From positions 2,728,001 through 2,792,000 of the forward strand of contig OZ244833.1 of assembly GCA_965220535.1 (NCBI GenBank): DNA of 64,000 bases. The letters are read 5' to 3'. Source of the stretch: HK1 sp965220535. Its GTDB lineage: Bacteria > Pseudomonadota > Gammaproteobacteria > HK1. The position numbers and the translations under genes were made by a program. Of the stretch, positions 26,029 to 35,487 are shown in pieces (the first letter of the stretch is position 1; each line of letters begins with the position of its first letter). The notes beneath the pieces were generated by a model. The model saw only the letters and a program-made list of their open reading frames with translations. It was not told where the DNA came from and did not search any database.

Positions 26029-28716
26029 ATGTTCATCAAATCGTTTTTTGCCGAACCGGCGGCCGTTGTCCGGCCCCGGCTGATCGTGTCGGCGGCAGGG
26101 CGCGTTCTGGCGGCGCTCTTCATTGCCGCGGCGGGCCTTGCGCTATCGGCCCAGTCCGCGTTCGCTCAACTGCAGCAAGGGGCGTCGCTGAAATACCACG
26201 CGACTTTGGTCAATCGACCCTCCCTCTCGGTGGAAGCACCTCTCAATGCAGCACCTTCGGGCCCCATGATCGTTCTAAAGCATACCTTGGCGGGTAGCGA
26301 CAACAAAGCGGAAATCGGGGGATTCAAGGTCAAGGGCTCTGATGGAGAGTATTTGACAGGCGCAGACCTGACAGAGGAGCGAAATAAGTACACGGTTATT
26401 CGTCTCTACACGCCCAAGCAAGAGTTTATCAGTGCCATCAAGACCCGGTTATTGAGTGGCACCACCGGTAATCCAACTGGTAACTCCCTTGAAGTAGGGA
26501 CTGCGACCCTGACTTCGGGCGATCGCGGAGGGGATGATTTTATCCAAACGAAAACCAGCAGAACCAACGGTGTTATCAATGATGCGCAGTACAACATCGT
26601 CTTGGAGCTCTATAACAATCATGGCTTCGTCGGTGGAGACGAGATCGAAGTCGCGGTCGTGAAGCCAGCTGAAGGTACTGCGGCTGAGGTCGAAGAGACC
26701 CTCTTCACGATGGTCTTGCATAACTTGGACTTCGGGACCGATGACGATATCTACACCGTGAACGCAAAAGCGGGAATGAATGAAGAATATTCTCTTGCGG
26801 AGCCGCCGGCCAATAGCCGGGGTGTCGGAAGCTTGCAATACAAGCTCATTCCAGGTGGTGCTGTTGGATCGGCTCCTGATTTTGAATCTGATAAATACGG
26901 ATTCCTCCCCGCCAACGTTTGGGGATCGGACACCGCACACATTACGGGCAGCAATCGCAACTTCCTGCGCGTGAGGGGTTCCAATGCGGCGGCGACGGCT
27001 CGTGCCAAGAGTACTGGTAGAGATGAGAATGTCTACTACTACATCAAGGATGGTAACGATGTGGTGATCAGACGTCCTTATAACTTCTATCTGATCGCGG
27101 GATTGAGGAACGATGACGTCGACGATGGCATCCCGACCTTCGAGCAACGGATGTGGTGCGGCAAGGATAACTGTACCGAGACACCCACCCAAGGACGGGT
27201 TCGGGTTTACGCCCGTGAAATCTTCGGCTCCGATGCCACTCGTCTCGAACTTGCCCGTCCCTCGGCCGCCAATAGGGCGAGCTATTTCGTATTGCGCGCC
27301 CGTAAGAGGATCGGCCCCAGCAACAGTGCCGATGTCACCGTGAATGTCATCGGTGCAGTCTTTGCAGGGGAGATGGAGCCGAGGCACTTCAGAGCTCTCA
27401 AGAGCGATGAGAACGGCAATAGCGGGATCACCGTTACCAAGAAAAGCGGGGGAAGCACCGGTGATTCCTCGGTCGTTTATACCGTGGAGACGAATAGCAC
27501 CGGTGTGATCGATGTCGGAGATATCCTGCGCATCGATATTCCCGCTTTGACCGGTGCCGATCTTTCCGACGGTTCTCATGTCACGATCAACTCGACCGTA
27601 CATTCCACCCGGGCGTCGGGCTCGCGCTTCAACTTCCCCACCGGGGTGAACGGGGTTTCCAAGTGTCTCTCCTATCGCATCGCCGAGTCGCGGGAATGCG
27701 TGCTCGCCACCTCTCACGATGCGGTGAAAGCGACGATCACCGCCATCGTCGGGGCTCCCGGCAACTACGCTTCGATCAACGCGAGCGATACGACCACGTT
27801 GATCTCGCATAGCGAGGATCCTCGCGATGCGATCCTTCCGCTGCATATCGATGCCGGAGACTACGGGCGTAACTCGTCCGGCGAAGTCAACGCCATCGCG
27901 ATGGGCGCCGCTCGTGTGGTGCTCGAAACCGAAACGACCGTCGACGGGATCGATCATGGTGTCATGCAGGCAAACGGCACCCTCTTCGAGATCGGACCGG
28001 CCCATAGCGTCACCACGACGATCGGCTCCGGGTTGATTTTGACGGTATCGCCGACCCCGACGCATGGTCATGTCGTTGTCAGCAAAGCGGTCGACAGCAC
28101 CACTGGAAGGCGCGAACTCGAGCAGGTGGCTTCGGGAAGCATCAGAGAGCGCATCTACCTGAGCGAAAGCTCTTCCAAGGTGTCCGATCTCTACGAGATT
28201 TTCTACATTCCCAGTGAGATCACACCGATGAGCGGCGGCTCCACGTTCACCCTGAGCGGCGAAGTCGATTTGAGTTCCGATGAGTACCAAGACGAAACCG
28301 CCACCGGTAGCCGCACCGTAACCCTGCGACTCCACGCGGTGGAGGCGAAAGCGAAGGCTTATGCCATTCCGCCTCCGGCCTCTTCGGATCAGGCATTCAT
28401 CCGGGTTCGCTGCGAGGATTCGACGGGCTGCGATGTCTCGCTGAACTGCTCCAACCAAACCGGCAATGCATGGTTCGGTTCCTTGGAGGAGCGTGTCGGT
28501 GCCTACGCCACGACCGTCGTGACCGCGGATACGATCTCTCAGACCCTCGCCTCCGATGGCTTCGTCCCCTCCCGGCATTGGGGCGGTCCTACCAACGGGC
28601 GTTTGTCCTGCCAGATATTGGCCCGTCAGAATCAGTCGATCACGACTCAGGTGTTGGTCCGGTCGGGCGAAATCTTGACCAACAACACCCACGTCAATCA
28701 GGGAGTGCCGAACTGA
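26029..28716 (+). CDS. large secreted/surface protein 2, paralogue of 1
   Basis: 895 residues from ATG 26029 with GAGGAG upstream. A long signal peptide with an N-terminal extension (MFIKSFFAEPAAVV...; hydrophobic core AALFIAAAGLALSAQSAFA). The mature protein has the same plan as the gene at 20992: a beta-rich, Asp/Thr/Ser-rich body with motifs such as YNIVLELYNNHGFVGGDEIE, the sentence GVSKCLSYRIAESRECVLA (compare ISKCVSDRQSSDARSCIYA in protein 1), and the C-terminal Cys-paired domain (AYAIPPPASSDQAFIRVRCE ... LVRSGEILTNNTHV). The 5' half is visibly less GC-rich than the 3' half. Secretion is supported; attachment, partners and function are not known. Confidence 0.75.
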   Translation: MFIKSFFAEPAAVVRPRLIVSAAGRVLAALFIAAAGLALSAQSAFAQLQQGASLKYHATLVNRPSLSVEAPLNAAPSGPMIVLKHTLAGSDNKAEIGGFKVKGSDGEYLTGADLTEERNKYTVIRLYTPKQEFISAIKTRLLSGTTGNPTGNSLEVGTATLTSGDRGGDDFIQTKTSRTNGVINDAQYNIVLELYNNHGFVGGDEIEVAVVKPAEGTAAEVEETLFTMVLHNLDFGTDDDIYTVNAKAGMNEEYSLAEPPANSRGVGSLQYKLIPGGAVGSAPDFESDKYGFLPANVWGSDTAHITGSNRNFLRVRGSNAAATARAKSTGRDENVYYYIKDGNDVVIRRPYNFYLIAGLRNDDVDDGIPTFEQRMWCGKDNCTETPTQGRVRVYAREIFGSDATRLELARPSAANRASYFVLRARKRIGPSNSADVTVNVIGAVFAGEMEPRHFRALKSDENGNSGITVTKKSGGSTGDSSVVYTVETNSTGVIDVGDILRIDIPALTGADLSDGSHVTINSTVHSTRASGSRFNFPTGVNGVSKCLSYRIAESRECVLATSHDAVKATITAIVGAPGNYASINASDTTTLISHSEDPRDAILPLHIDAGDYGRNSSGEVNAIAMGAARVVLETETTVDGIDHGVMQANGTLFEIGPAHSVTTTIGSGLILTVSPTPTHGHVVVSKAVDSTTGRRELEQVASGSIRERIYLSESSSKVSDLYEIFYIPSEITPMSGGSTFTLSGEVDLSSDEYQDETATGSRTVTLRLHAVEAKAKAYAIPPPASSDQAFIRVRCEDSTGCDVSLNCSNQTGNAWFGSLEERVGAYATTVVTADTISQTLASDGFVPSRHWGGPTNGRLSCQILARQNQSITTQVLVRSGEILTNNTHVNQGVPN

Positions 28717-28734
28717 TTCCGCTTACCCGGCACG

Positions 28735-28769
28735 ACCTCCACCCGTCTTGATTCGAGACGGGTGGAGGT
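28735..28769 (+). promoter_or_regulatory. perfect hairpin just after surface gene 2
   Basis: 14-bp perfect stem ACCTCCACCCGTCT (28735-28748) / AGACGGGTGGAGGT (28756-28769) with a 7-base loop, 18 bases after the stop, without a T-run. Same position and design as the hairpin at 23815, with different bases. Confidence 0.7.
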
Positions 28770-28821
28770 TAGGCTCGAAGGGTAGGCAAGATCGGACGAA
28801 AGCATCTGTTGAATCTCTTGA

Positions 28822-28853
28822 CCCCCGACTTCCGACGAAGCCGGGGGTTTTTT
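28822..28853 (+). terminator. intrinsic terminator
   Basis: Stem CCCCCGACTTC (28822-28832) / GAAGCCGGGGG (28837-28847), one mismatch, CGAC loop, followed by TTTTTT. Ends the surface protein 2 transcript. Confidence 0.85.
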
Positions 28854-29506
28854 ATGTCCGGGCCTTCGATACCGGATGGTTCTCGTTCTTAGTCGAAAAG
28901 CGAAAGAGAGCCCGCGCGAATAAAGGACGAATTCGATCTCGATATTCGTTCTGTTCGTCCCGAGTCGAAGATCGAACTCCCGCTTGGTAGACTGACCATC
29001 GCTGCCGGAAGAGCGTCTTCGAACGTCAGAGCGAAAGGACCGCCTTTTTTGGTTGCCGGGGTTTAAGTTTCGATATTTATACATGCGAGCCTGTTTCGAA
29101 TCGAAATCCCGATTCGCTCGTCGATCGACGATTCACTCCGCCACTTTTCCGGGTCGTCATCGATGATTCGCCGCGAGAACGGACTGCGCGGGTATCGGCT
29201 CGGTCTTCGCTCGTTTGATCCGGCGGAGTAAAAGGGAGATCGCTTTTTTTCGATCGGCGATGCTCGCGCTTCGCTCGCATTCGAAAAGAGGGCGAGAGAG
29301 TGCCCATCGGAGTCGAATCTTTATGCATAATGCGATGATCCGAAGCGAGCGGCGAAAGACTTGATCGGCGGTATTCGATGATCCGGTTTCGTATCGGATG
29401 AATTCCCGTCCCGAAGGCGACGATGGCGAGCCTGTCGCCGGTCCATCGTTGGACTCCGCCAAGGCTGATCGTCGATCGTGCGTTGCTTTTTTCAGGAGAG
29501 CGCTTC
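28854..29506. other. intergenic region, no gene seen
   Basis: 653 bases between the terminator and the M20 gene. Open frames on both strands are short and lack family-like sequence or codon usage. I see no clear promoter, RNA or repeat. Confidence 0.4.
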
Positions 29507-30814
29507 ATGTCTTCCAAACCATCCATCGATAAAACGCCTTCGATATCCGCTTCCGATGAGGGGCGTATGAGCCCGGAGATCGCTGCCTTGGGTTCGCAGG
29601 TGATGCAGACCCTCGAAGAACTCGCCGGTTTCAGCGAGGAAGGCAACGCCCTGACCCGACGCTACCTCACCGATGAACATAGGAGGGCGGCGGAATTCGT
29701 GATGCATCGGATGCGCGATGCGGGGATGAGCCCGCGGATGGACGCGCTCGGCAACGTGATCGGAAGCGCCGAGGGCGAGTCCCCCTCGTCGCCTCGTCTT
29801 CTGATCGGATCTCATATCGACACCGTGCGCGATGCCGGTAAATACGATGGCGCTTTGGGTATCATTCTTCCGATCGCTTGCTTGGGGCTTTTGCATCGAC
29901 AAGGCAAGCGCCTGCCTTATCCGGTGGATGTGATCGCCTTCGGGGACGAGGAGGGGGTGAGGTTTCAATCGACCCTGATCGGCAGTCGGGCGATCGCCGG
30001 TGATTTCGATCCCGCTTTGCTCGACGCCACCGACAGCGACGGGATCCGTTTTGCCGATGCCCTGCGCGATTTCGGCCTCGACCCTGGTGCCTTTGAAGAG
30101 GCGCGCTATCGCCCGGAGGACGTCGCGGCCTATATCGAGGTGCATATCGAGCAAGGGCCGGTATTGGAAGACGAGGGCTTGCCGGTGGGCGTGGTGACCT
30201 CGATCGCCGGCGCGACCCGCTTCCAAGCGAGGGTGGACGGCCAAGCCGGTCACGCCGGGACCGTTCCGATGCACCTTCGCCGGGACGCGCTGGTGGCAGC
30301 GGCGGAGGCGGTTGCCTCGGTGGAGCGGGTTTGTCGTTCGATCCCCTCGTCGGTCGGCACCGTCGGGATGCTGCAAACCCTGTCCGGGGCGGTCAATGTC
30401 ATCCCCGGGAGCGTGGAGTTCAGCCTCGACGTCCGCGCCGAAAGCGACGCCTCGCGCCACGCCGCGCTTGCGGAGATCGACCGGGCTTTTGCCGAGATCG
30501 CCGATCGCCGCGGGGTATCGATCGAGAAGACGATGACCCATGAAGGCGATGCCTGCCAATGCGCCCCGTGGCTGATGCGCCGGATCGGCGAGGCGATCGA
30601 CGCCGAGGGAATCACGGTACGGGAGTTGCCGAGCGGTGCCGGCCACGATGCGATGGCGGTCGCTCGTCTGACCGATGTCGGCATGCTCTTCGTGCGTTGC
30701 CTCGAAGGGATCAGCCATCATCCGGCGGAATCGATGAGCGAGGCCGACGCACAAGTATCGGCGCAGGTATTGCTGCGGTTTTTGCAAGACTTCGACGCGC
30801 AAGAACGAGGATGA
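29507..30814 (+). CDS. M20 amidohydrolase (allantoate amidohydrolase / N-carbamoylase type)
   Basis: 435 residues from ATG 29507 (CAGGAGAG upstream); an in-frame start at 29423 lacks an RBS. A cytoplasmic two-metal hydrolase of the AllC/HyuC/beta-ureidopropionase group. Metal and substrate motifs in order: GSHIDTVRDAGKYDGALG (His and Asp ligands), AFGDEEGVRF (Glu ligands), YIEVHIEQGPVLE (His ligand), the dimerisation-domain QAGHAGTVPM, LPSGAGHDAM and EGISHHPAESM (last His ligand). These fit allantoate amidohydrolase or N-carbamoyl-amino-acid hydrolase. The ureidoglycine-type aminotransferase at 32563 favours allantoate, giving ureidoglycine, ammonia and CO2. Between them lies an IS remnant that begins 24 bases after this gene. 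Confidence 0.88.
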   Translation: MSSKPSIDKTPSISASDEGRMSPEIAALGSQVMQTLEELAGFSEEGNALTRRYLTDEHRRAAEFVMHRMRDAGMSPRMDALGNVIGSAEGESPSSPRLLIGSHIDTVRDAGKYDGALGIILPIACLGLLHRQGKRLPYPVDVIAFGDEEGVRFQSTLIGSRAIAGDFDPALLDATDSDGIRFADALRDFGLDPGAFEEARYRPEDVAAYIEVHIEQGPVLEDEGLPVGVVTSIAGATRFQARVDGQAGHAGTVPMHLRRDALVAAAEAVASVERVCRSIPSSVGTVGMLQTLSGAVNVIPGSVEFSLDVRAESDASRHAALAEIDRAFAEIADRRGVSIEKTMTHEGDACQCAPWLMRRIGEAIDAEGITVRELPSGAGHDAMAVARLTDVGMLFVRCLEGISHHPAESMSEADAQVSAQVLLRFLQDFDAQERG

Positions 30815-30837
30815 TCCCTTCGTTCGCACGGCAAGCA

Positions 30838-32091
30838 TGTCCCCCGCCCCAGAGTTATTTGAGACACTCCTCAAGACCTGATCTTAGGGGATAAGGGAGT
30901 GACTTCATGATGACAAAAGAGCATGTCGAGCAGGCCGGAGCCAACGCCGCGGAGGCTTCGTTTGGAGAGGATCGATCTTCGACTCGAAAGCAACGAATGA
31001 CGGCCTCGCGTCAGCGAAGAGGCTGCGTTGCGGGTGATTGAGGCTTAAGGACATGGAACTCATCGCCCGGAGTTTCTTAGGTATCGGCAGCCGATGTCAG
31101 CCGCCGGCATGAGAGGTTTGTAGCAGGGGCATCAGTCGCTTGAAGTCTCGTGCTCGCGACGCCCGAGATGCGGAGGTCGCCCGACTGCACGCCAAAGCGG
31201 GCGATTCACCATGGCCAACGATCTTCTCGACGAGAAGATCGAGAGGATGGAAGCCGGCCGCCCTTTCGGTCGGCGGAAGGTCAAAGCGATGAGCGCCGTC
31301 ATCTCTTTCCTTCACGGGAAAGACCTACGGTGTCTTGGGGGTCCGCCGGGTTTGGAAGATGAGTCGCGAAGGCACGGATTTTGCGATTCATGCGCGAGAA
31401 CGATTTGCTCGCCCAGCCATGCCGAGGACCGCAATGGACCTCGGGCTCATGATGGAATCATCGTGCCTTCGAGGGTCGATGAGATGTGGGGCACCGACAT
31501 GACAACGATGGTTCTAGGCACCGGGCAGCAGGTCTGCGTCTTCGTGGCGGCCGCCCGTCGTTCGGCGAGTTGCGTCGGTCAAACACGCGGCCACGCGAGG
31601 CACGCTTTTTGAAGCGTTGGAATCGATCCGCTAGGGGGTACTTCCAAATGCTTCGGAGCCATCGGCGATGGGTGGCGACAGAGGTGACGACAGGATTGAC
31701 CATCCGCCGTGACAACGGCTCGCAGTCCATCGGTCGCGACTTCCTTTGGCGAGATCGCTGGTGCGAAATCTCCGGTGCGAGATCTCCGGGGCAAGGATCA
31801 CCTCGTCGCCGTCCTTTGTCCGTTCCCGAAGAAGGCGATGGTCGTGCCGAGCGATTCATCCGCACCTTGAAGGAGAAGCTGCTCTGGCTAAAACCCTTGT
31901 GGACCATCGAAGCGTTGCAGCAGGCACTGCAGGAGTTCAAGGATCGCTACAACCGGATCTGGTTGATCGAACACCACGGACAATGCACTGTCGAGCCAGT
32001 TCAGGCGAGGGGTGGTGGACGAGGGGCGATGGACGAAACCCGGGCGGCCGCATAACCTTCGAAAGTGTCTCGATAACCCTAGGGCGCTACA
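30838..32091 (+). mobile_element. dead IS3-family insertion sequence, copy 1
   Basis: The ends match as imperfect inverted repeats: left TGT...GTTATTTGAGACACT (30838-30868), right AGTGTCTCGATAACCCT then a CTACA end (32064-32091). Inside, fragments of an IS3-type orfB transposase are spread over three frames: FAIHARER/FMRENDLLAQPC, the HDGI...DEMWGTDMTTMVLGTG block around 31450-31530 (DDE core start), HDNGSQ-like around 31700, and a last piece with ERFIRTLKEKLLWLKPL near 31850. Multiple frameshifts and deletions kill it. A related, shorter copy in the same orientation lies at 36225-37035. Confidence 0.8.
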
Positions 32092-32094
32092 GCG

Positions 32095-32562
32095 TAAAAT
32101 GGCGGTGCGGACGCCCGCTTGCGGTTTTTGAACGACTTGGGAAGCGCAAGAACGAGCGCAAGAACGAAGATAATCTTTTTCTCGGGGTCGGGGCGCATCG
32201 CTTGGCAATGCTCCTGAAAAAAACCTCGGGGCTCTCCAAGGGTATCGATTCGTCGGCTCCTGTCGGGATATTCTTCGTGCTGTGTCTCCTCGAAGGAATC
32301 GGCCATCGACCGGCTTCGCTCGATAGGCGAGGCCGATTCGTAAAATGGCGATGCGGACGCTCGCTTGTGGTTTTTGAACGACTTGGGAAGCGCAAGAACG
32401 AGCGCAAGAACGAAGAGGATCTTTTTCTCGCGCCCGAGGGCGCATCGATCGGACGGCGCTTCCCGATTCCGAAAAACCCCACGGGGCCTTCGTGCCCGAT
32501 CGATTCCGGCTTTTAATTCACTTTCTTCACCCGCGGCTTTTTTCGAGACCTTAGGACAGACC
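32095..32562 (+). repeat. two tandem 246-bp units upstream of the aminotransferase
   Basis: A block starting TAAAATGGCG(G/A)TGCGGACGC at 32095 recurs at 32341 (246 bases later); the first 90 bases, including TTTTTGAACGACTTGGGAAG and an AAGAACGAGCGCAAGAACGA segment, are almost identical, the rest is weakly alike. The second unit leads directly into the aminotransferase start at 32563, so the gene's upstream flank has been duplicated. No coding function; CTTTTTCTCG and TTTTTGAACG may belong to promoter DNA. Confidence 0.75.
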
Positions 32563-33798
32563 ATGAGCAATCTCTTCGATGATTTGAATCCGCCCCAGCG
32601 GCGATTGATGGGCCCCGGCCCGGTGGATGCCGACCCTCGGGTTCTGCAGGCGATGTCGATGCCGCTGCTCGGGCAGTTCGATCCGGCATTCACTGGCTAT
32701 ATGAACGAGGTCATGGCCCTCTACCGGCAGTTGTTGCGCACCGAAAACCGCTGGACCTTTCTCGTCGACGGCACGGCAAGAGCCGGGATCGAGGCGGCTT
32801 TGGTTTCCTTGATCAGCCCCGGCGATCGCGTTTTGGTACCGATATTCGGTCGCTTCGGTTATCTGGCGGCCGAGATCGCGACTCGCTGTCGGGCGGACGT
32901 GCGGACCATCGAAGTCGAATGGGGCCAAGTGTTCGAACCCTCGCAAGTGATCGATGCCATTCGCGAGCACCGCCCTCGTCTCGTTTCCGTGGTGCACGGC
33001 GATACCTCGACCACGATGGCCCAGCCTCTGGCGGAGATCGGGGCGGCCTGTCGGGAAGAGGATGTTTTGTTGCATGTGGATGCCACGGCCACGATCAGCG
33101 GTATCGATATGCGCGTCGACGATTGGCGGATCGATGTATTGACCGCCGGTCTCCAAAAATGCCTCTCCGGTCCGCCCGGATGCGCCCCTATCACCTTCAA
33201 CGAGAGGGTGGAGGCGAGGGTGCTGGAGCGAAAGCATATCGAGCAGGGGATTCGCCCCGCCGGCTTCGAGGCTGCCACCGGACCGATCATCGCCTCGAAC
33301 TATTTCGATCTCACGATGCTGATGGATTATTGGAGCGAGAGCCGCCTCAATCACCATACCGAAGCCACGTCGATGCTCTACGCGGCCCGCGAATGCGCCC
33401 GGATCGCCTTGCAGGAGGGTTTGGAAGAGCGTTTCGTGCGCCACGCTCGTGCCAGTCGCGCCGTCTGCGCGGGGCTCGATGCGATGGGGATCAAGCGCTT
33501 CGGAGATCAGTCCCATAAGATGGCGAATATCACCGGAGTGGAGATCCCCGAGGGCGTTCCCGGCGATGCGGTGCGGACCATGATGCTCGAGGATTTCGGG
33601 ATCGAAATAGGCACCTCCTTCGGCCCGCTGGCAGGAAGGATCTGGCGTATCGGAACGATGGGCTACTCCTGCCGCAAAGAAAACGTGATGGTCTGTCTGA
33701 TGGCGTTGGAGGCCGCCCTTGCGGCCCACGGTTATCGAGCCCCGCCGGGAGAGGGAGTGGCGGCAGCACTGGCGGCGTGGAACGAGGCGGGCGCATAA
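32563..33798 (+). CDS. class V aminotransferase, ureidoglycine-glyoxylate type (PucG-like)
   Basis: 411 residues from ATG 32563, preceded by a weak AGGA; longer in-frame starts have no family sequence. A PLP enzyme of the alanine/serine-glyoxylate aminotransferase fold: RRLMGPGPVDADPRV at the start, the glycine-rich TARAGIEAAL, SVVHGDTSTTMAQPL, LLHVDATATISGID with the cofactor Asp, and TAGLQKCLSGPPG with the Schiff-base Lys. HGDTSTT and the QKCL(S/A)GPPG signature fit PucG, which transfers ammonia from (S)-ureidoglycine to glyoxylate; serine- or alanine-glyoxylate activity cannot be excluded. The allantoate amidohydrolase-like gene 1.7 kb upstream supports PucG. Its 3' end is copied twice downstream and its upstream flank once. 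Confidence 0.88.
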   Translation: MSNLFDDLNPPQRRLMGPGPVDADPRVLQAMSMPLLGQFDPAFTGYMNEVMALYRQLLRTENRWTFLVDGTARAGIEAALVSLISPGDRVLVPIFGRFGYLAAEIATRCRADVRTIEVEWGQVFEPSQVIDAIREHRPRLVSVVHGDTSTTMAQPLAEIGAACREEDVLLHVDATATISGIDMRVDDWRIDVLTAGLQKCLSGPPGCAPITFNERVEARVLERKHIEQGIRPAGFEAATGPIIASNYFDLTMLMDYWSESRLNHHTEATSMLYAARECARIALQEGLEERFVRHARASRAVCAGLDAMGIKRFGDQSHKMANITGVEIPEGVPGDAVRTMMLEDFGIEIGTSFGPLAGRIWRIGTMGYSCRKENVMVCLMALEAALAAHGYRAPPGEGVAAALAAWNEAGA

Positions 33799-33878
33799 AC
33801 CCGAGTCGAACCCGACCGGCTTCGCGGGGGACTCGAGGCTTCGTCGATAAAGAGCGGCTCATCGCTCGCTCGCAAACC

Positions 33879-34196
33879 CGGCGATGCGGTGCGGACCATG
33901 ATGCTCGAGGATTTCGGGATCGAAATAGGCACCTCCTTCGGCCCGCTGGCAGGAAGGATCTGGCGTATCGGAACGATGGGCTACTCCTGCCGCAAAGAAA
34001 ACGTGATGGTCTGTCTGATGGCGTTGGAGGCCGCCCTTGCGGCCCACGGTTATCGAGCCCCGCCGGGAGAGGGAGTGGCGGCGGCACTGGCGGCGTGGAA
34101 CGAGGCGGGCGCATAAACCCGAGTCGAACCCGACCGGCTTTGCGGGGGACTCGAGGCTCGATAAAGAGCGGCTCATCGATCCCTCGCAAAGCTGGC
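33879..34196 (+). pseudogene. near-identical tandem copy of the aminotransferase 3' end
   Basis: The last 80 codons of the aminotransferase plus 80 bases of 3' flank are repeated 318 bases downstream (33561 equals 33879). The coding part 33889-34116 still reads through without change (MRTMMLEDFGIEIGTSFGPL to WNEAGA) and only a few bases differ, all near the end, so the duplication is recent. It has no upstream part of the enzyme and cannot form an active protein. Confidence 0.9.
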
Positions 34197-34204
34197 CGCA
34201 CTCG

Positions 34205-34600
34205 TGCCGATCGTGCCCCCTTTGCGCGGGATTCGAGGCGAGGGGACTCCGACGACGGGAATATCACCGGGGCGGATATCCCCGCAGCTTTCCGGCGATG
34301 CGGTGCCGACCATGATGCCCGATGATTTCGGGATCGAAACCGGTACCCCCTTCGGTTCGCCGGCAGGGACAGATCCGGCGTATCGGAACGACGGGCGACG
34401 CCTGCCGCAAGGAAAATACGATGGCCTGTCCGATGGCGTCGCAGCCCGCCGCGCTCTCGACCCTCGGTGTTCGAGCCCCGTCGAGAGATCGAGCCCCGGC
34501 GGCGTCGAACAAGGCATGCGTATAAACCCGAGCCGAACCCGACCGGCTTTGCGGGGGCACTCTAGGCTTCGTCGCCAAAGAGCGGCCATCGATTAGATGG
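34205..34600 (+). pseudogene. older decayed copy of the aminotransferase 3' end
   Basis: A third copy, starting a little farther upstream in the gene (match to ATATCACCGG...ATCCCCG at 34260) and running to CCCGAGCCGAACCCGACCGG near 34540. It has many substitutions and indels (for example GGTACCCCCTTCGGTTCGCC in place of GGCACCTCCTTCGGCCCGC), so it is much older than the copy at 33879. No open frame is kept. Confidence 0.8.
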
Positions 34601-34632
34601 CCATGCTCGCGCTTGGTCGTGCCGTCTACGCG

Positions 34633-35276
34633 TCATTCGATGCGATGGGCTGCATTTCCCGCCCGCGTGGGCAGGGAGTAAGTACTGAATGGCACGCTCG
34701 CCGAACACGCACCGCCGCGAGCCTTCTTTCCGACCTTCGCGCACGGATTCACTGGGTCGGGGCTCGCAACGACCCCGCCGTCGTCATCGTCTCCGCAGAA
34801 ATACTCCTTGTTTTCGCCGTACCTTACGTCGTTGCCGAACCTGCCGGTTGTGCGGAATCGACTCGCCGTATTCGATGCGATGTCGCACGCCGTACGCGCC
34901 ACCACGAAAAACCCATCAGGATCGCAGGCTCCGAATCGCTCGGCGGGATCATGCGGACACGGACGGGCGTTGTTCTGCCGATCTTTGTCCTCGCCCGATC
35001 CAAGCAGCAAGTCCGCTATCGCGAGTCGTCCGCTCATCGCGGCATAATGGATCGCAGCGGTGCTTAGATGTCTTATATCGAACAACACCCGCGCCATAGG
35101 AACGCACCGCGTCGGTGTTGCCATTTTGAATCTCACGCATGAGGTTCAGATTCGTCCCATGCGGGTTATCGAGCAACTAGTTAGCCGCCTCCGCGCGGAG
35201 CGCGAATATCGCCTGCGCGACAAACACGACCGCGACCACGGCCACGGCCAAGATGCTACCGATGATCTTTTTTCAT
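34633..35276 (-). pseudogene. broken secreted ankyrin-repeat gene
   Basis: Pieces of one gene are in different frames. From the ATG at 35274-35276 the signal peptide MKKIIGSILAVAVVAVVFVA would be read only if the run of six A had five. That frame then meets TAG after EAAN, continues as MREIQNGNTDAVRSYGAGV, and a further shift leads to STAAIHYAAMSGRLAIADLL, a typical ankyrin helix pair. The remaining frame to 34633 has paired Cys (GACD, EYFCGDDDDGG, NPCAKVGKKARGGACS). At least three lesions, so a pseudogene of a periplasmic or exported ankyrin protein. Confidence 0.6.
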
Positions 35277-35317
35277 GCTGGTCATCTTCATTGTGCTGAT
35301 GTCCTCGCTTTCGGACA

Positions 35318-35427
35318 AACGAAAGCCCGCGTGTAGCGGGCGGGGCGCGGGAGCGGCCGCTCCTGCTCGGGGTGGTCTTAGCACAGAAAAGCGGGCGACC
35401 CGAAAGCCGCCCGCTCTCTGTTTTTTT
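35318..35427 (-). terminator. two hairpins between minus-strand genes
   Basis: On the minus strand, GCGGGCG (35391-35397 complement) pairs with CGCCCGC (35408-35414), flanked by a T7 run on the plus side and TTTTCT on the minus side, so it can work in both directions. A second stem GCCCGC/GCGGGC at about 35324-35341 is followed on the minus strand by TTTCGTTTG. They would end the transcript of the Cys-rich gene at 35488. Confidence 0.6.
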
Positions 35428-35487
35428 CGCTTCCGCTTACTGCTCTTTGTCGCCAAACGCGGCCGCGAAGATTCCCACGTCGCGAAG

